64,000 nt of DNA. Origin: Anaerolineales bacterium. GTDB taxonomy: Bacteria > Chloroflexota > Anaerolineae > Anaerolineales > JABWBV01. The notes under the pieces were generated by a model that saw nothing but the letters and a program-made list of their open reading frames with translations, did not search any database and was not told the origin of the DNA. Shown in pieces: positions 54,519 through 62,926 of the stretch. The stretch covers positions 92,995 through 156,994 of the forward strand of contig JACKAX010000005.1 of NCBI GenBank assembly GCA_020634875.1. The letters are read 5' to 3'. The translations under genes were made by a program, and so were the position numbers. Every line of letters starts with the position of its first letter. The first letter of the stretch is position 1.

Positions 54519-55294
54519 GATTCAACCTCCGCTTTTTTTTCGGATGCGGCTTTTTCTTCTTTCTTTTGGTTATACGCGTGGACCCCTGCCGCAACACCAC
54601 TCAGCACCGCACCCCAGGTCAGGGCGAACGGGATGGTCATTTCCATCACTTTTTCGCTCACTTCGTTGACCGGGGTTTCCGGCAAATCGGGCAGGCCCAA
54701 TTCGCTAAACGGGACATGGGAGAGGATGAGATAAGACGTTCCGCCGTTTTCGAACTCGCCGTAAACGTGGTCAATGTAGCGGTCGGGGTGGGCGGCGATG
54801 CGGGCGTGGGCTGTTTTCAGCAAGTCCTCGCGTTCGCCATATTCCAATGCATCGGTCGGGCAGGTGGCGACGCAGGCAGGTTCCTCGCCGCTATCAATGC
54901 GTTGCGGGCAGAAGGTGCATTTGTCAATAAACGCCCCATCAATGACACCTTTGTCGTAATCGAAGTGCGGCACGCCAAAGGGGCAGGCGTTCATACAGTA
55001 GCGGCAACCGATGCAGACGTTCGGGTCATAAACGACCGGGCCGTCTTCGCGTTTGGTATATGCGCCAACCGGGCAGGCGGACATGCAATCGGGTTCTTCG
55101 CAGTGCATACAGTGATACACCATCGAGGCCCGATCCAGATCAGGATATTCGCCTGTGACGCCGAGGCCCGCGACCCAGATGCGGGTCTTGTCTACGGGAA
55201 TGTCGTTTTCGACGCTACAGGCAACCATACACGCGCGGCAGTCTATACACCGGGTGGCATCGAACAGGTAAGCTTTGTGTTTAATTTCAACCAT
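54515..55294 (-). CDS. Four-cluster ferredoxin subunit (PsrB/HybA-like)
   Basis: 259 aa iron-sulfur electron-transfer subunit. Four [4Fe-4S] motifs: CIDCRACMVAC, CMHCEEPDCMSAC, CIGCRYCMNAC and CTFC...CVATC. A C-terminal membrane helix (about 222-240) and a Lys/Glu-rich tail anchor it. There is no Tat signal of its own, so it likely travels with the catalytic subunit. It passes electrons between the molybdenum enzyme and NrfD. Genes overlap or nearly touch on both sides (7 bp to the catalytic gene). Confidence 0.95.
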   Translation of the reverse strand: MVEIKHKAYLFDATRCIDCRACMVACSVENDIPVDKTRIWVAGLGVTGEYPDLDRASMVYHCMHCEEPDCMSACPVGAYTKREDGPVVYDPNVCIGCRYCMNACPFGVPHFDYDKGVIDGAFIDKCTFCPQRIDSGEEPACVATCPTDALEYGEREDLLKTAHARIAAHPDRYIDHVYGEFENGGTSYLILSHVPFSELGLPDLPETPVNEVSEKVMEMTIPFALTWGAVLSGVAAGVHAYNQKKEEKAASEKKAEVES

Positions 55295-55301
55295 GATCCA
55301 C

Positions 55302-57488
55302 CTAGGCCTTTTTCACCGTCACGAAAGTCTGGCTGAGGGCCTGGCTTCCACTGATCGGGTCAGTATAAGTGACGTGTACCACCGAATCGCTGGCGCCGAT
55401 GCCATAGGCCGAGGTCAACCCTTTGGAGAGATGTCCGAAGCCGGGCGTCATATACACACAATCGGGGCGAATGGCTTGGGTGGCGAGTAAGCGGGTGTGA
55501 ATCTTGCCCACTTCGCTGGCAACCTCAACCCAGTCACCGTCTTCCAAACCGTTCTGAGCGGCGGTCTTGGCGTTCATCCACAGACTTGGCTCATCGGAAT
55601 ATTTTTTCAGCAGTTGGTTGTTTTGCGTGCCGAACTGCGTTGCTTGCGCCACTTTGCCGGTCAGCAAGTAGTATTGCCCTTCAGCGGGTTGTGGTGGCTC
55701 TTCCCAAATGGGGAGACCGGGGAACCCAACTCTGGCGAGCGTGTCGGAATAAATCTCGACCTTGTTGCTTGGCGTATTCCACTGAACTTCCTCTTCCTCG
55801 CTTTCGTGAGGGGTTTCGGGAGTTTCAACGTAGCCTTTCGCTTTGACATCTTCCAAACTCGCGCCGGTGGGGGCCAACTGCTGGCGGATGTAATCTTCTT
55901 CGTCCGCGTATTGGAAGTAGTCGCTAAGGCCGAGGCGTTCGCCGAGTTGTTTGTAAATCCACATGGCGGATTTGGCTTCACCTTGCGGTTCGATCACCGG
56001 TTGGCGTAGGAAGGCCTTGTCACCGAGGGAGAGGAGGGGGTCGTACCGTTCGAGGTAGGAGGCTTCGGGGAGCACCACATCGGAGAACCAGGCGGTGTCG
56101 TTCAGGAAGATGTCCACGGTGGTGATGAAGTCCATTTTGCTAAACGCCTGAATGGTCTTGCTCCGATCAGGAATGGACATGATCGGGTTTTGGCGGGAGA
56201 TGAACCAGCCGTGGGGTTGGTACGGGTCGCCGGACACGATGTTGTCGCGCAATTCCTGGAAGACGCCGATTTTGAGGGGGACAACGGGATACTTCCAGGG
56301 GACACCATCCAGACGGAGGGCAGAAGACCGCGGGAACGGGGGTTGCGAGGGCACGCCCAGGGTTCCGCTGGTTTCTTCACCCGCCGCGCCTTGTAACACC
56401 GTCCCCCAGTTGCCCATCAACGCGTTCAGGATGCTGATGGCCCGTTGGGTGTGGAAGGAGTTGGTGAAGTTGGAGGTGCGCCACCCGTTGTGGATGAGCA
56501 CGTGGGGGGCCGCCGCGGACATTTCACGGGCGATGCGGGTGATGGTGTCAGCGGGGATGCCGGAGAGCGGTTCGGCCCATTCGGGAGTGTAGCGGCTGAC
56601 TTCCTGCGCCAGTTCATCGAAACCAACTGTGTGATTGCTCACAAAGTGGGCGTCATACAGGTTTTCTTTGATGATGACGTGGAGCAGGGCGAGGTGGAAG
56701 GCCAGGTCCATGCCCGGTTTGATGGGCAGCCATTCGCTGGCTTTAGCGGCGGTTTTGGTGAAGCGGGGGTCGAGGTAGACCACTTTCGCACCCCGGTCAA
56801 TCGCCATGATCAGGTCGTGGGTTTCGGAGGTGGAAATCGCTTCGAGGAGGTTGCGCCCGGTGAGCAGGATGTATTGCAGTTTGTCGTCGTAAATGCGGGC
56901 AGGTTCTTCCATGCCGTAGGTCATCAGATTGGAGACGATCATGGCGTTGAAGCACAGGGAGCGCTGGGTGCCGTAGTTCGGGGAACCGAAGGCGTAGAGC
57001 AGGTTCTCGAACAACGGTTGGCTCAGGTTGTGGGTGGACGAGAAGACCATCGCTTCCGGCCCGTATTTGTTTTTGATCTCTGTCATTTTTCCGGCGACCA
57101 AATCCAATGCTTCTTCCCACGAGGCTTTGCGGAACAAACCTTCCCCCCGATTGCCCACGCGGATGAGCGGGGTCAGCACCCGGTCCGGGTCATAAGTATT
57201 CATGAGACCAGATTGGCCACGGGGACAGAGATTGCCTCGGGAGTGGGGGTGTTCGGGGTTGCCGTCGAGTTTGACCACGCGTCCGTTTTGGACTTTTGCG
57301 AGCAAACCGCAGCGCCACACGCACATCTCACACATGCTGGGGACATAACCATCCCCGGCGGCGTTGAGATGTCCGGCCTCGCGAGCGGCCTGGGCAACCT
57401 TGGGGGGGAGCATATTTCCCACAGCCACGGCGGCGGTAGTGGCGGCACCCAGCTTGAGAAAATCTCGTCGTGTAACTGTTTGTGTCAT
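55302..57488 (-). CDS. Molybdopterin oxidoreductase catalytic subunit (Psr/Phs/Arr-like), Tat exported
   Basis: 728 aa. The Tat signal is TRRDFLKLG at residues 6-14. The [4Fe-4S] cluster is bound by C53, C56, C60 and C88 (CEMCVWRC and NLCPRG). The Mo ligand is C179 in TQRSLCFNA; a Cys ligand places it with polysulfide, thiosulfate, arsenate and nitrate Nap-type enzymes rather than formate dehydrogenase Sec types. The C-terminal cofactor domain has TGKVAQATQFGTQNN. With the FeS and NrfD genes this is a Psr-type membrane enzyme. The substrate is inferred to be a sulfur compound from the YeeE genes upstream; arsenic or selenium oxyanions cannot be excluded. Confidence 0.93.
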   Translation of the reverse strand: MTQTVTRRDFLKLGAATTAAVAVGNMLPPKVAQAAREAGHLNAAGDGYVPSMCEMCVWRCGLLAKVQNGRVVKLDGNPEHPHSRGNLCPRGQSGLMNTYDPDRVLTPLIRVGNRGEGLFRKASWEEALDLVAGKMTEIKNKYGPEAMVFSSTHNLSQPLFENLLYAFGSPNYGTQRSLCFNAMIVSNLMTYGMEEPARIYDDKLQYILLTGRNLLEAISTSETHDLIMAIDRGAKVVYLDPRFTKTAAKASEWLPIKPGMDLAFHLALLHVIIKENLYDAHFVSNHTVGFDELAQEVSRYTPEWAEPLSGIPADTITRIAREMSAAAPHVLIHNGWRTSNFTNSFHTQRAISILNALMGNWGTVLQGAAGEETSGTLGVPSQPPFPRSSALRLDGVPWKYPVVPLKIGVFQELRDNIVSGDPYQPHGWFISRQNPIMSIPDRSKTIQAFSKMDFITTVDIFLNDTAWFSDVVLPEASYLERYDPLLSLGDKAFLRQPVIEPQGEAKSAMWIYKQLGERLGLSDYFQYADEEDYIRQQLAPTGASLEDVKAKGYVETPETPHESEEEEVQWNTPSNKVEIYSDTLARVGFPGLPIWEEPPQPAEGQYYLLTGKVAQATQFGTQNNQLLKKYSDEPSLWMNAKTAAQNGLEDGDWVEVASEVGKIHTRLLATQAIRPDCVYMTPGFGHLSKGLTSAYGIGASDSVVHVTYTDPISGSQALSQTFVTVKKA

Positions 57489-57508
57489 TTTTTCTCCAAA
57501 AGGTTTCT

Positions 57509-58063
57509 CTATTGACTCTTTTCTTTTCGCTGCAGGCCTGCGCGATCAATCAAATAGAACAGTAGCAAGGAAATGAGCGTAAACAGGAGAATGAATAAGA
57601 AAGGGCTGACATTCCAAAGATCAGGAATGATCGTGTTGCCATAGTTTGCAAGAGCCGAAATTTGAGGAAAGATCTGTTGATAGGTCAACCCGTAGATAAC
57701 TGCGCCAACAAAGAAGCCCAGAAATCCGGGGATAATGTAGTCTAATTTGCCTTCACCGCCACCGGCGGCGCAAGTGCCCGGTCAATATCCGGTGAGCGCC
57801 ATGCCCACCCCGAAGATCAGACCGCCAATGAGATTCCCTACGACATAGGTTGCAGGCACATTGGGAAAAGTGATCAGCCCAAAGGTACGGAGGGCATATA
57901 AGCCACTCATCGAAACCACCAGGGCGGTCATCATAAATTTCAAGACAGCCATATCCGTGAAGCGAAAGACATTCACGATTTTGTTGTACTTCGTCAGCCC
58001 CGCTTTATTGAGCGAGAAGCCGAAGAAAGCACCGAAGACAAGCGCCAAAATTGAGTTTGTCAT
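57509..58063 (-). CDS. YeeE/YedE-family sulfur transporter half, predicted selenoprotein (GYUPGT)
   Basis: 184 aa membrane protein with about four or five helices if UGA is read through. ATG 58063 follows AGGAGCTTTGCA. The family's second-half motif is G-x-x-L-x-G-Y-C-P-G-T; here it reads GMALTGY, then TGA (57782-57784, residue 94), then PGTCAAGGGEGKLDYI. The frame stays open for 90 more codons with membrane helices to TAG at 57509. YeeE/TsuA proteins move thiosulfate, using conserved Cys residues, so Sec at that site is chemically sensible. A strong hairpin follows the UGA. It pairs with the other half-gene upstream. Pseudogene or sequencing error is the alternative, less likely given intact flanks. 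Confidence 0.85.
57750..57774 (-). promoter_or_regulatory. Candidate bacterial SECIS hairpin of the yeeE gene
   Basis: A 7-bp stem CGCCGCC/GGCGGUG (one G-U) closes a GGU loop; three more pairs can form below one mismatch. The loop starts 19 nt after UGA and opens with G. These fit the usual bacterial SECIS rule: directly 3' of UGA, loop about 16-37 nt downstream, G in the first two loop positions. Confidence 0.75.
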
Positions 58064-58073
58064 TGCAAAGCTC

Positions 58074-58619
58074 CTAATAACGATTGCGGTAGACAACTAA
58101 CGCAGTGAGAATGCCCGAAGCGAACATGCCCATGATGAACAGAAAAGCGGCGGGGGCGAGGAGCATCCCGCCTGAAATCGCCAAACCACTGGTACAACCG
58201 CCCGCAATCCCGGCAGCATATTCCAAAATAATCGCGCCGACAAAGGCTAATGCCCAACGTTTCCAGGTTTGTGGGCCAAAGATGCGTTTCCATTGTTCGT
58301 CAGAATTGGCAGACCCTTTCTTGCCCCAGAGCAAAGTGCCACTGGTCGCCGCGCCGATCATGCCACCAAAAAAGACGCCAATCAGCAGGAGGACGCCCCA
58401 GCTAATGCCAGGCGGCATAATGAAGTTGAAATACATGTTGTCAAAAGTCGCGGGGGCAATAGCTTTGCCAACCAACCCGGCGAGGTTTTCAAAGGCTCCG
58501 CTGGCTCCGAGCAGGCTGTTGCTCACCCACACGGCGGCAATCCCAACCAGGCCCAGCAATACGCCGGCCACATACGGTGACCAGGTTTCTTTGCGAATGT
58601 AGTTAATGATGAATTTCAT
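58074..58619 (-). CDS. YeeE/YedE-family sulfur transporter half (GGCTSG half)
   Basis: 181 aa, with helices at about 16-35, 75-92, 115-135 and 150-175. The family's first-half Cys motif is kept as AAGIAGGCTSGLAISGG. Many bacteria split the transporter into two adjacent genes like this. It lies ten bases upstream of the UGA-containing half. Thiosulfate or related sulfur species are the likely cargo, by family. Its position ahead of the molybdenum enzyme suggests supply or recycling of the enzyme's substrate or product. Confidence 0.88.
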   Translation of the reverse strand: MKFIINYIRKETWSPYVAGVLLGLVGIAAVWVSNSLLGASGAFENLAGLVGKAIAPATFDNMYFNFIMPPGISWGVLLLIGVFFGGMIGAATSGTLLWGKKGSANSDEQWKRIFGPQTWKRWALAFVGAIILEYAAGIAGGCTSGLAISGGMLLAPAAFLFIMGMFASGILTALVVYRNRY

Positions 58620-58622
58620 CGT

Positions 58623-59489
58623 TTATTCCTTATTCGTTTTGTCAGAAACGACCGTTTCATCTGAAACGACTTTTTCATCAGACACGACAGCGTCCATTAA
58701 TCCGAGGACTTTGTCGGCCTTGGGATTTTCCAAAACGTGTTTCAAGGCTTTGCGGCTGTTGTTGTTGAGATGGGTAAGGGCAGGAAGCATGTCCACCACT
58801 TCGGCGGGATACTCGTTCCCAACCTTTTTCGTTTCGCCAAACGAAACGTTGATCAATTTTTCATGGTTGATCACGTATCCGCCTCCACCGACGGCAACTA
58901 GCCCGATCATGACAAGCAAAATGGTGTTGCCCCAGTTGGTGGGTTTCTGACCCAAAACAATTTCGTTGTATCGAGCGACATAATCCACCAGATCGGGATC
59001 GTCGTAGTCAATTTCGACTGCGGCAGGCACGGACGAGACCACCGCGGGTTGACTGGTCGTGTCCGAAGTCGTCGCGGCGGCGGTGGTGTCACTCGTTCCT
59101 GACGAAGCCCCGCCCGCACCAATTTCTACACCCAACGCCGTGGCATAGACTTGTGCACGTTCTTCCAGATCGCTGGGGTGGCATTGCAAACAGGAGGCTT
59201 TGATATCCGAGAGAGGGGGAACCAATCCGGTGTGTGCGGCGGTTTTGTCCGCATCTTGTTGATTTCCAGCGTGACAAATGTAACAAAAGTCACCAAACGC
59301 ATGGGATTGGTGCCAGGCTGTGCCATCTGCATTGACGGGATACTGGGCTTGCACCTCGTGACAATTTTTACAAGAGGACGCCTGCGACCCACACTGGGCC
59401 TGTGTTGGGGGAGCGGTGGTCAGCCAAATGCTGGCCGTCACCAGCAAAACACCAGCCAACAGGAAAATCAAATAAGTTTTACGTTTCAT
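58623..59489 (-). CDS. Membrane-anchored triheme c-type cytochrome
   Basis: About 288 aa. ATG 59489 follows GAGGAG; a signal peptide ends near QAQ. Three heme sites: CKNCH, CYICH and CLQCH (first about 110 residues). A Ser/Thr/Ala linker, a membrane helix (about 195-215) and a cytoplasmic-side tail follow. The last 20 residues repeat VVSDE three times. It leads the respiratory run and probably exchanges electrons with the Psr-like enzyme or bc module. A relative of cytochrome c7/c3-type domains; assignment by heme spacing only. Confidence 0.85.
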   Translation of the reverse strand: MKRKTYLIFLLAGVLLVTASIWLTTAPPTQAQCGSQASSCKNCHEVQAQYPVNADGTAWHQSHAFGDFCYICHAGNQQDADKTAAHTGLVPPLSDIKASCLQCHPSDLEERAQVYATALGVEIGAGGASSGTSDTTAAATTSDTTSQPAVVSSVPAAVEIDYDDPDLVDYVARYNEIVLGQKPTNWGNTILLVMIGLVAVGGGGYVINHEKLINVSFGETKKVGNEYPAEVVDMLPALTHLNNNSRKALKHVLENPKADKVLGLMDAVVSDEKVVSDETVVSDKTNKE

Positions 59490-59801
59490 AAACGTCTCCT
59501 CATAGAGAAAATGTAGAATGGGTAACCAACATACTTGACATAAAGCTACCGTAATCATTCCGGATTGTGATAAAATTCTCAATATATTGGTTATTTTATA
59601 TTAATTAGCCGGTTTTGTATACTGTTTATTGTGTGATTTGAACCAATATATTGGTTCAAATCTATTTTTCTCATAATTCCTCACTAGTAAGGAAGCAAAA
59701 ATCAGTCCTACCAGGACGCTTGTACCAATATATTGTGTGTTTTATGTGGGTTTGGTATCATAGGTCTGAAACATCCCAACATTTTTTTAATGAGGCCAAA
59801 C
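59490..59801. promoter_or_regulatory. Divergent control region with three CAATATATTG operators
   Basis: CAATATATTG occurs at 59580-59589, 59644-59653 and 59726-59735. The middle copy is the centre of a 28-bp perfect palindrome (59635-59662), with CCAATATATTGG inside TTTGAA/TTCAAA arms. The region separates the cytochrome-led respiratory run from the XRE-cupin gene, so these are the likely sites for that regulator, acting on both promoters. Confidence 0.85.
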
Positions 59802-60410
59802 ATGAAGCAAGAACGAACTGTTGGTGAAAGACTGCGGATACTGCGTACGGAACGAGATTTGTCACAACGTGCCCTGGCGCAGTTGGCAAGCATTTCCCCT
59901 AACTCTGTGAGTTTGATCGAACGAGATGAAATTTCTCCCAGCGTTGCTACGATCCAAAACTTGGCGACGGCATTAAAGGTGCGGGTCGGATATTTTTTTC
60001 AGGATGAAAATGAGGTCAGCGTCCTGCATGTCAAAGCGGCGCAACGGTCTGCGGTGGATAGTCAGGGAGTCCGGATTGAAAGCATTGGCAGCCGCATCCA
60101 CGCACAGGAAGTTGAACCCTTTGTGGTTCAGCTTGCCCCAAACACAAGTAGTGGCGAACGGCAAGTGATCCATGCCGGGCATGAAGTGGTGTACTGTTTG
60201 AGTGGGAAACTAGAGTATCTAATTGATGGAACGGTTTATGAAATTGAGGCCGGAGATTTTCTGCTCTTTGAAGCCAGTCTCCCCCATCTATGGCGCAACC
60301 CCTTTGAAAAGGAAGCCACATTTCTCCTGATGCTGCAAACCCCTGGGGCAAGATTAGAGCCAGTCAAGCGACATTTTGTGGAATATCCTTCAATTACCCA
60401 TATCGAATAA
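59802..60410 (+). CDS. XRE-family regulator with cupin domain, divergent from the respiratory run
   Basis: About 202 aa; ATG 59802 follows GAGG by six bases. The helix-turn-helix is RTERDLSQRALAQLASISPNSVSLIERDE (about 15-60). The cupin domain (about 120-190) has VIHAGHEVVYCLSGKLEYLI, DFLLFEASLPHLWRNPF. It resembles the regulator at 49434 in plan and wording, so one may be a paralogue that took over part of the control. It probably binds the CAATATATTG sites next to it. Confidence 0.88.
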   Translation: MKQERTVGERLRILRTERDLSQRALAQLASISPNSVSLIERDEISPSVATIQNLATALKVRVGYFFQDENEVSVLHVKAAQRSAVDSQGVRIESIGSRIHAQEVEPFVVQLAPNTSSGERQVIHAGHEVVYCLSGKLEYLIDGTVYEIEAGDFLLFEASLPHLWRNPFEKEATFLLMLQTPGARLEPVKRHFVEYPSITHIE

Positions 60411-60564
60411 TGATACATTTAGTAATCATAATTTGGTAGGCTAGAAATCTTTTTTTAAAGTTGCATCTTAGCTGGGCTTTATCCAAATAGTACCTTTCAG
60501 ACTGAATAACACACTACTTCAAGGAAGTGGTTACACAAAATTTCGGGAAGTTGCAGAAAGGTTT

Positions 60565-60904
60565 TTAATGAATGAAAAGCCGTGTTGCGGTGAGCAGAAG
60601 GTTTGACCAGACCGCTTCGTAGTTATCCATCATCCACAAAGTCAAGTCGAGGGCATGGGTACCCAAATCAATCAACGGGCCACCGCCTTGGAGCTCTTTA
60701 TCTATAAACACGCCCCAGGTGGGTACGCCGCGACGACGGGTAGCGAAGGCTTTGCCGAGATAAATCTCGCCCAATTCGCCCTTGTCGCACAAGGATGTTG
60801 CAAAATGCGACGATTTCCACATCGTCGTGCAAGCGCAACATCGGCAAGTGCTTGCGATTGGCAATAAAACCACAGCCTACGATACCAACTTTAATTTTAG
60901 ACAT
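60565..60904 (-). pseudogene. Decayed Gfo/Idh/MocA-type oxidoreductase gene
   Basis: The first piece, from ATG 60904, has the Rossmann start SKIKVGIVGCGFIANRKHLP and stops being sensible after VAFCN. The second, in another frame, has the family's middle block KGELGEIYLGKAF...GVPTWGVF and GGGPLIDLGTHALDLTLWMM. About 90 residues between them are deleted, the frame shifts, and the C-terminal half is missing. A sugar dehydrogenase once lay here. Confidence 0.75.
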
Positions 60905-61257
60905 AATTTTTATCCTTTGTTTGGAGTGAAACGTATTTCGTATTGCGAATTTCGTATGTCGAAGAGTCAACTTACGCAATACGGAGTACGAGAAAGAACC
61001 GATCTTGACCGTTATATTTTATGAATAAGAGGGCTTTAAGTAATTACGCTTTGTTTCGCTTCTTAACTCGCATTTGGCGCTCATGACAAATCTGGATGAA
61101 ACAAAAGTTGACGTCTGCAAAAATAAAGGGCGAGGAATTCCCATCTGGGCATCCAAAACAGAAAATATTCCGTAATCAATACTGTATCCCTTGTTCACGC
61201 CACTTGATTTTGATACATTCTCAAAATTCTATAAACCCATCTACCGGAGAGAGCTTT
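60905..61257. other. Intergenic region upstream of the solute-binding protein
   Basis: About 350 bp without a supported gene. A plus-strand frame from 61096 leads into the binding protein but carries no signal peptide, so it is taken as leader. Confidence 0.4.
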
Positions 61258-62925
61258 ATGAAGAAAAATCATTTCCTTCCCTTTTTGCTTGTCGTAATAT
61301 TCCTCACGTTGTCTGCCTGCCAGCCATCTACACCTGTAACTGAATCCGCGACTTCTAGTGATACAGGAACCGCGGAAGAAGCCGTGACCGAAGAACCCAT
61401 TCTAGCCAAGCCATTGATTGTTCTCATTGATAACGATGAAGGCCCCATTACCCCCGCGAACGCGAATACCTTCATCGGTGGATATATGACGGGTTGGATT
61501 TACGATCAACTATATATCCGCACCCCTGACCTGGGGACGGTTCCTCACCTTGCAACAGATGCCAGCCCCAGCGAAGATGGGCTGACCTGGACTATCACCC
61601 TGCGCGACGATATCAAATGGCACGATGGAGAACCATTTACAGCCGCAGATGTTGTTTTTAGTTACACATTTTTGAAAGAAGCCGGACGCGCTCCTAGTCT
61701 GGGGACTATGACCGATATTCAATCCAATGGAGATTTCGGCGTTATCGTTACCCTGTCTGCACCCAATCCATTTTTTCTAGAAGAAGCTGCGGCTGCAGTC
61801 TACATCATGCCCGAACACATCTGGAAAGACCAGACTCCTGTAAGTGGAGAACTAAGCCAATTCCAGGGCAAAATTGGAACCGGCGCATACAAACTGGTGG
61901 ATATTCTCCCCGGCGAGTCGTACACCTTTGAAGCAAACCACGATTATTTCCTTGGCGCTCCGCTCGTCGAAACAATCATCGCAAAAATCGTTAAAGACCG
62001 TACCCAACAATTCAACCAACTGCAATCTCGCGCAGCCTCAGCCGTGATCGCGTCGGTCCCCCCTGCACTGGTACAACAATTGGAAGACGATCCCAACCTT
62101 ACTGTAGCCCACGGGTCCGATTTTTTTAATTATGTATTCTATGCCAATGGGTCTAAAGCCCCCTTCAATATCCCAGAAGTTCGCAAAGCCATCTCCCTCG
62201 CAATAGATTCCCAAACTTTGGTGGATATTGTTCTGTTAGGACAAGGCGTGGTATTGCCCCAAAACTGGTATCACCCCGATCTACCGTGGAGTATCAATAT
62301 TCCCCACGAATATGATCCGGAACAAGCGAAAGCCTTGCTCGACCAAGCCGGGTTGACAGACACCGATGGCGATGGCGTCCGTGAATTCAACGGCACAAAT
62401 ACTGCCTATTCGATGCTTTGTGATATCAACAACCCTGTCGAAGTTCGCGCGACCGAACTCATTGGGCAATGGTTGGGTGATGTGGGAATTGGTGCGTCTC
62501 AAAAATGCCAGGATATTGATACCTCCGTGACCGAAATCTGGCCTAACTTTGTGTCCGTACCCGATCCGACCTATGATATGGCGATTTGGGGCTGGTCGGG
62601 TGTGCCACAATTCCGGCACGGATTCATCCAGGGTTTGTTCAACTGCGACTTTGGCGGCATCGGCTGGGGTAACCTTTCCGGAACGTGCGACGAAACATTC
62701 GACCAAATCATGGATCAATTTGTTTCCTTATCTGATCTTTCCCAAGTGAACTCGCTGAGCACGCAGTTTCAAGAACGCTTCGTGGAAATTATTCCCTGGA
62801 TTCCCCTCATGTCTCCAAACGGTAACTTTGCTTATAACCCTTCTGATTACGATGGATGGGTCTACCTCAAAGGGAACGGGATTATGAGTGTATGGTCGTT
62901 CCTGCCCCCGGAAGCGTCACAATAA
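61258..62925 (+). CDS. Family 5 (oligopeptide-type) solute-binding lipoprotein
   Basis: 555 aa. ATG 61258 lies six bases after GGAGAG. The lipobox is LSACQ. Family 5 markers: LTWTITLRDDIKWHDGEPFTAADVVFSY, then a long alpha/beta body with EVRKAISLAIDSQTLVDIVLLGQG and DQAGLTDTDGDGVREFNG. Members bind peptides, nickel, sugars or other ligands; this one cannot be assigned. No permease or ATPase genes follow within the window, and a kinase-like gene starts two bases after its stop, so transport partners lie elsewhere or after that gene. Confidence 0.92.
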   Translation: MKKNHFLPFLLVVIFLTLSACQPSTPVTESATSSDTGTAEEAVTEEPILAKPLIVLIDNDEGPITPANANTFIGGYMTGWIYDQLYIRTPDLGTVPHLATDASPSEDGLTWTITLRDDIKWHDGEPFTAADVVFSYTFLKEAGRAPSLGTMTDIQSNGDFGVIVTLSAPNPFFLEEAAAAVYIMPEHIWKDQTPVSGELSQFQGKIGTGAYKLVDILPGESYTFEANHDYFLGAPLVETIIAKIVKDRTQQFNQLQSRAASAVIASVPPALVQQLEDDPNLTVAHGSDFFNYVFYANGSKAPFNIPEVRKAISLAIDSQTLVDIVLLGQGVVLPQNWYHPDLPWSINIPHEYDPEQAKALLDQAGLTDTDGDGVREFNGTNTAYSMLCDINNPVEVRATELIGQWLGDVGIGASQKCQDIDTSVTEIWPNFVSVPDPTYDMAIWGWSGVPQFRHGFIQGLFNCDFGGIGWGNLSGTCDETFDQIMDQFVSLSDLSQVNSLSTQFQERFVEIIPWIPLMSPNGNFAYNPSDYDGWVYLKGNGIMSVWSFLPPEASQ

Positions 62926-62926
62926 A

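Noticed and set aside
57782..57784. Alternative genetic code (UGA as Trp or Gly) to explain in-frame UGA
   Set aside because: UGA is used as a normal stop by several genes here, for example those ending at 50884 and 45509.
60565..60979. Two separate small genes in the 60.6-61.0 kb region
   Set aside because: Together they match successive parts of one Gfo/Idh/MocA enzyme in different frames, so this is one decayed gene.
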